From assembly GCF_031157255.1 (NCBI RefSeq), contig NZ_JAVIFX010000027.1:56276-120275 (forward strand): a DNA stretch of 64,000 nucleotides. The letters run 5' to 3'. Shown piece by piece: positions 60,715 to 64,000 of the stretch. Both the position numbers and the translations under genes were made by a program. The notes beneath the pieces were generated by a model. The model was not told where the DNA came from. It saw nothing but the letters and a program-made list of their open reading frames with translations, and ran no database searches. Within the stretch, counting starts at the first letter, position 1. The number at the start of each line of letters is the position of its first letter. This DNA is from Bradyrhizobium sp. LHD-71 (lineage in GTDB: Bacteria > Pseudomonadota > Alphaproteobacteria > Rhizobiales > Xanthobacteraceae).

Positions 60715-61491
60715 ATGGCGCAGATGCGCAGATATGCGGGCGGCGTCGATGGCAACCGCTCGCTCGAACGGGGTATCGAAATCCTCCGGGCTTTCCGACC
60801 CGGCATCGACACGCTCGGCAATGGCGAGATCGCCGAGCGGACCGGCTTGCCGCGCTCGACGGTCAGCCGGCTGACGCGAACGCTGGTCAATTCCGGGATG
60901 CTCGATGAGGTCCGCGCCGAGCGGGCCTACCGTCTTGCCGCGTCCGTCATCAGCGTCGGCCACGCGATGCGGACGGGATCACCCGTGCTCAACGCGATCG
61001 GCCCGATGATGCGGGCGGAATCGGCCAAGCGCCGGCTGAACGTCGGGCTCGCGACGGCAGATCGCACCATGATGGTCTATCTCGAATCGATCCGCTACAG
61101 TCCGCGCGCGGCGCTGCGCAACGTGGTCGCAGGCCAGCAGGTGCCGATGGAGTTGACGTCGCTGGGTCGCGCCTACCTGGCCGGCGTCGCAGAGACCGAG
61201 CGCGAGCGATTGCTGAAACTGTTCAAGCGGCGCAGCACTGCGGCCACCAAGGCGCTGCTCGCAGACGTCAGGAGATCGATCAGCGCCGTCGGACGCGAAG
61301 GCTATTGTGCGGTGTCGTGGCAGCCCGCCGTTCTCGCCGTCGCAACGCCCATCGTGCTGGCGGGACTTCCCGTCTACGCCCTCAACATGAGCTTGCAGAA
61401 TGTCGATCGGTCCGACGCGCTGGCGCACCAGATCGGCGCGCACCTCAACGCCTTCGCGGCCAAGTGCAAGGAGGTGCTGGCGGGCGGATGA
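60715..61491 (+). CDS. IclR-family transcriptional regulator
   Basis: The 258-aa protein from ATG 60715 (GGGAGG eight bases upstream) has an N-terminal helix-turn-helix (NRSLERGIEILRAFRPGIDT, GEIAERTGLPRSTVSRLTRT) and a C-terminal ligand-binding GAF-like domain (QVPMELTSLGRAYLAGVAET and GREGYCAVSWQPAVLAVATP). It is divergent from the hydratase-acyl-CoA synthetase-binding protein unit and a likely regulator of it. An upstream frame extension would include the palindrome and was rejected. Confidence 0.88.
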   Translation: MAQMRRYAGGVDGNRSLERGIEILRAFRPGIDTLGNGEIAERTGLPRSTVSRLTRTLVNSGMLDEVRAERAYRLAASVISVGHAMRTGSPVLNAIGPMMRAESAKRRLNVGLATADRTMMVYLESIRYSPRAALRNVVAGQQVPMELTSLGRAYLAGVAETERERLLKLFKRRSTAATKALLADVRRSISAVGREGYCAVSWQPAVLAVATPIVLAGLPVYALNMSLQNVDRSDALAHQIGAHLNAFAAKCKEVLAGG

Positions 61492-61543
61492 CGGGGGTGG
61501 CTCGCGCTGAGCCAATCGGAGCGGAGGCGGTCACACCCCGCCG

Positions 61544-62446
61544 TTACAATTTCCCATAGACCCGCCCTGCGACCGCCTTCAGGCGCTCGACGGAGCCGGA
61601 CTGCGGATGCGGTTTGACCGGAGCGAACACGATCGAGGCCTGCTTGCCATTCTTCCAGACATAGATGGTGACGGCGTTGCCGTTACCCTTTGTGCAGGAA
61701 TGCTCGCCGAAGGCTTCGCTGCCGAGCTCAGGGATCGTCACATGCTTGCACGGGCCTGCGCGCTTCATCATCTGGACGGCGGTGTCGCGCGAGGTCGTGA
61801 TCACCGCGGTGATCATCGTGTTGGCCTCGCGATCGAACATCATGCAGCTGCCCGCGCCGGTGCGTTGGACCGTCAGCGTTTTCGTGTCGAGAAAACCGTC
61901 GGCATCCGCGGCCGTGAGCCACTCGCAATTGCCGAACCGCTCGCTGCTCTTGTCCACATTGCCAACGGCAATGCGCGCAGCCTCGGTGAGCGGTCCGAGC
62001 AGCGCATCGTCGGCACGCCGGCCGGTCGGATGGACGGTGATCTGCAGAATGTAGTCGCCGGACAGCGCGACGACCGAGGCCTCCTGGCGCTCGGCGCCGG
62101 CCGCGGTCGCTCCGCCCTGGCCTTCCTCGCCGATCCCCGCCACTGCGCTCAGCTTCATGCGTTCACCGAGCGTCTTGACGAAGGTCGCGTACAATTCCCT
62201 GGCGCGGTCCTTGTCGGGATTGCGGAACACGGTCAGCATCATCGTGCCGCCGCGCCCGGCCTGGTAGATGCAGCCGCGGCCATCCTGATTGGAAATCAGT
62301 GACCATTTGAGCGCCGGCATCGCGCGGGCGAGCTCCTGGGCGCTGATGAATGGGCAGGTTTCGGCCGCGCGCGCGGGAAGCGCAGTGACGGCGGCCATTG
62401 CAAGGAACAGGGCGAGACAGGAGAGCAGGCGATCGAGGGTACGCAT
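61544..62446 (-). CDS. Hypothetical secreted protein with two similar halves
   Basis: The 300-aa protein has a signal peptide (LLSCLALFLAMAAVTALPAR) and two related modules. One runs from about residue 31 (CPFISAQELARAMPALKWSL then GRGCIYQAGRGGTMMLTVFR) and one from about 170 (GNCEWLTAADADGFLDTKTL then GSCMMFDREANTMITAVITT). Each keeps a cysteine pair, suggesting disulfides and an ancient internal duplication. It is reminiscent of DUF3558-like folds, with low confidence. Isolated; the function is unknown. The gap 62447-62701 shows no gene. Confidence 0.72.
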   Translation of the reverse strand: MRTLDRLLSCLALFLAMAAVTALPARAAETCPFISAQELARAMPALKWSLISNQDGRGCIYQAGRGGTMMLTVFRNPDKDRARELYATFVKTLGERMKLSAVAGIGEEGQGGATAAGAERQEASVVALSGDYILQITVHPTGRRADDALLGPLTEAARIAVGNVDKSSERFGNCEWLTAADADGFLDTKTLTVQRTGAGSCMMFDREANTMITAVITTSRDTAVQMMKRAGPCKHVTIPELGSEAFGEHSCTKGNGNAVTIYVWKNGKQASIVFAPVKPHPQSGSVERLKAVAGRVYGKL

Positions 62447-62701
62447 GGGACGTACTTACTACGCAATGGCGCTCCGCGGCCGATGAAGATGGGCAACTAT
62501 CGTTTCGCCGTGACGCTATGGTTGATGACCCGTTTCGACAGGCCAGTTTGCGATGGCGGCGCGCCCCGCCGCCCACGCCAGCCTGCGGAAGCTGCGACCC
62601 CCGCAAATTTTTTTTCGTGCCGCGACCCCGGCGCCGGGTTTGCGCCCTCCTGTCCAGATGAATGCGCCATACCGGCGTGTCACGAACCGGAGCACAGAAC
62701 C

Positions 62702-62908
62702 ATGTGGTACAGGAAGAACGTTGGCGGGTGGGAGCGCGCGGCCAGACTGATCGGCGGGGGCTTGATGGTCATCTGCGGCGTGGTTGCGCTGCACGCTTCG
62801 CCGCTCGGGCTTTTGCTCAGCGGTGCGGGTGTGGTGACGCTGGCCACTGGCGTGTTCGGCTATTGTCCTGCTTGCGCCGTCGCCGGGCGCGAGCCACTGA
62901 AGGGGTGA
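62702..62908 (+). CDS. DUF2892 (YgaP-type membrane domain) protein
   Basis: The 68-aa protein has two membrane helices: an amphipathic N-terminus (MWYRKNVGGWERAARLIGGG), LMVICGVVALHASPLGLLLS and a second helix ending GVFGYCPACAVAG. The CPAC pair at the end is typical of DUF2892 proteins and may form a disulfide or bind metal. Its stop overlaps the start of the sigma-factor gene (GTGA), so the two should be cotranscribed. Confidence 0.78.
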   Translation: MWYRKNVGGWERAARLIGGGLMVICGVVALHASPLGLLLSGAGVVTLATGVFGYCPACAVAGREPLKG

Positions 62909-63459
62909 CCGCCTTGGCGCGCGTATCAGACGATCTCGTGCTCGCGGCACAGTCGGGCGACCGGCACGCGCTCACACAGCTCTTGGTGGCGCTGCAGCCG
63001 GACATTCGGCGCTACGCTCGGCGCCTTTGCTACCGTGCCTCGGTCATCGAAGATGTGGTGCAAGAAGCGCTCATCGTCGTGTACCGGCGCGTGGGCACGA
63101 TCCGCAGTCCAGCCGCACTCGCTGGCTGGCTGCTAACGGTCATCGCGCGCCTTTGCATGCTGCCGGCGCTGATGCTGATGCGGGGAGTCGAGGAACTCGC
63201 CACCCTGGAAGAGTCACGCGAGCTCGCGAAGGTCCCGCCGGACGAGTTACGCATGGACCTGGTCAATGCGATCGAGTCGCTTTCGCCGTCGCATCGCGAA
63301 GTGCTGCTCCTGCGAGATCTCGAAGATCTGACGATTGGGGAAATTGCCGGGCGGCTCGGCGTGACGCGCGAAGCGGTCAAAAGCCGCCTGCGCCGCGCCC
63401 GCGCATTGGTGCGCGAATACCTGCTCGGCACAAAGGACAGCGGACGAGAAAGCACATGA
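62905..63459 (+). CDS. ECF-type RNA polymerase sigma factor
   Basis: The 184-aa protein starts at GTG 62905. Sigma2 is at about residues 20-85 (LLVALQPDIRRYARRLCYRA, VIEDVVQEALIVVYRRVGTI) and sigma4 at about 120-170 (AIESLSPSHREVLLLRDLED, LTIGEIAGRLGVTREAVKSR). The overlapping genes on both sides encode small cysteine-containing membrane proteins, one of which might act as or replace an anti-sigma factor (inference). No zinc-type anti-sigma gene is seen. The target promoter is unknown. Confidence 0.87.
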   Translation: MTALARVSDDLVLAAQSGDRHALTQLLVALQPDIRRYARRLCYRASVIEDVVQEALIVVYRRVGTIRSPAALAGWLLTVIARLCMLPALMLMRGVEELATLEESRELAKVPPDELRMDLVNAIESLSPSHREVLLLRDLEDLTIGEIAGRLGVTREAVKSRLRRARALVREYLLGTKDSGREST

Positions 63460-63668
63460 GTTACTTTCGTGGAGTCGGCATGTTCGGAAGCGCCTTCCTG
63501 GGCGCACACCTGATGCGCGGCGCGGCTGCGGCGGCGCTACTCACTTGGGCCATCGTCCACCAGGCCGCGCACCCCTGGCCATCCCTAGGCGCGGGAATTG
63601 CCGCCCTCGTCGCGCTACGCGGATGCCCGATGTGCTGGACTGTGGGCTTAGGGTCCAGACTCAATTGA
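63456..63668 (+). CDS. Small cysteine-bearing membrane protein, C-terminus replaced by an IS end
   Basis: The 70-aa frame starts at ATG 63456, overlapping the sigma-factor stop by four bases. It has a hydrophobic N-terminal half and ends ALVALRGCPMCWTVGL, then GSRLN-stop. The motif GCPMCWTVGL is normally followed by more residues; here the IS inverted repeat begins exactly after the leucine codon (63651). So the natural C-terminus is lost and the last four residues are from the IS. It is probably a truncated partner of the sigma factor. Confidence 0.7.
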   Translation: MSYFRGVGMFGSAFLGAHLMRGAAAAALLTWAIVHQAAHPWPSLGAGIAALVALRGCPMCWTVGLGSRLN

Positions 63669-64000
63669 GCCAATATGCGACGAGAGCGGCGAGATGAACA
63701 GCGGCCAAAAAATTACGGGCGAGCTTGTCATATCGCGTGGCGATGCGCCGGAAGTCCTTGAGCCTGCAAAAGCAGCGTTCGATGACATTTCGTCCTTTGT
63801 AGGCGCGTTTGTTGAAGCGATGGATGACGACACGGTTAGATTTATTGGGGATTACGGGCTTGGCGCCACGACGAATGATTTCGCCGCGAAGCTTGTCGCC
63901 ATCATACCCTTTGTCGGCGAGGAGCACGCTCATGGGTGGCGCGAGCGCCAGGACATCGGGAGCCGCAGCGATATCGGCATCCTGGCCTGGAGTCAGATGC
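63651..64000 (-). mobile_element. IS5-family insertion sequence (IS427 type), cut by the window edge
   Basis: The element begins at 63651 with the terminal repeat GGGTCCAGACTCA, ten bases before the transposase stop, and runs to the window edge. The transposase reads toward this end. Flanking TTA or CTTAG may be part of the target duplication; the other end is not visible. Confidence 0.8.
63661..64000 (-). CDS. IS5-family transposase, C-terminal part
   Basis: The frame is open from the window edge to a stop at 63661 (113 codons seen). It contains PPMSVLLADKGYDGDKLR with the second catalytic aspartate, and YKGRNVIERCFCRLKDFRRI, an exact Y-x2-R-x3-E-x6-K signature with the catalytic glutamate. 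In IS427-type elements this is the second of two overlapping frames. No frameshift is seen in the visible part, so it may be active. Confidence 0.88.
   Translation of the reverse strand, partial: HLTPGQDADIAAAPDVLALAPPMSVLLADKGYDGDKLRGEIIRRGAKPVIPNKSNRVVIHRFNKRAYKGRNVIERCFCRLKDFRRIATRYDKLARNFLAAVHLAALVAYWLN

Overview
The window looks like about 64 kb of a high-GC alphaproteobacterial chromosome, most likely Bradyrhizobium or a close relative. The evidence is a two-operon C-P lyase (phn) locus, a degenerate Irr/ICE-type iron box, DUF1236 and BA14K proteins, an FegA-like iron receptor next to a PepSY membrane protein, and dispersed palindromic repeats of the kind common in that genus. This assignment rests on family knowledge, not on a search. 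No tRNA, rRNA or CRISPR array was seen.

0-13.2 kb, phosphonate catabolism. A minus-strand operon phnG-H-I-J-K-L-M-N (phnN cut by the left edge) is divergent from its GntR/HutC repressor phnF. A second minus-strand operon phnC-D-E1-E2 carries an intrinsic terminator between phnD and phnE1. Divergent from phnC is a plus-strand unit: a hexapeptide acyltransferase, a second and divergent phnM, and a DUF1045 2H-phosphoesterase-like protein. All three outward promoters have PhoB-type boxes, and the phnG promoter also has a perfect inverted repeat suited to PhnF. Together they would import phosphonates, convert them to ribosyl-phosphonate intermediates, cleave the C-P bond and recycle the sugar phosphate, under phosphate starvation and ligand control.

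13-25.9 kb, mixed metabolism. This holds a selenium-binding-protein/methanethiol-oxidase homologue coupled to a membrane protein, an L-2-keto-3-deoxyarabonate dehydratase-like enzyme, a methyl-accepting chemotaxis protein with an apparently shifted C-terminus, an enoyl-CoA hydratase-marR pair, an orphan AAA ATPase, a tannase-family esterase, a SerA-like dehydrogenase and a triple-rhodanese protein.

26-31.6 kb, iron acquisition: TonB-dependent receptor, periplasmic binding protein and PepSY membrane protein in one operon behind an Irr-like box, then a DapA-superfamily enzyme. 31.8-37.7 kb: an FAD 2-hydroxyacid dehydrogenase with a GntR regulator, a DMT exporter, a YgiQ radical-SAM protein and small genes.

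38-46.7 kb, a decaying accessory stretch. It holds a truncated methyltransferase, a frameshifted flavoprotein reductase with its TetR regulator, a glycosyltransferase remnant, a frameshifted membrane/spermidine-synthase-like fusion and about 900 bp without a gene.

46.7-55.4 kb, small and secreted proteins. It includes three consecutive Gly/Ser-rich secreted proteins, a 26-aa membrane peptide with its own terminator, two tandem Rnk/GreA-C-like regulators behind a possible leader ORF and terminator, and DUF1236 and BA14K proteins. 55.6-61.5 kb: a PhyH-type oxygenase, then a three-gene organic/CoA-acid unit (tripartite-tricarboxylate binding protein, ADP-forming acyl-CoA synthetase, enoyl-CoA hydratase) divergent from an IclR regulator with a palindromic site. 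61.5-64 kb: a secreted two-module protein and an ECF sigma factor overlapping two small cysteine-bearing membrane proteins. The last of these is cut by an IS5-family element that runs off the right edge.
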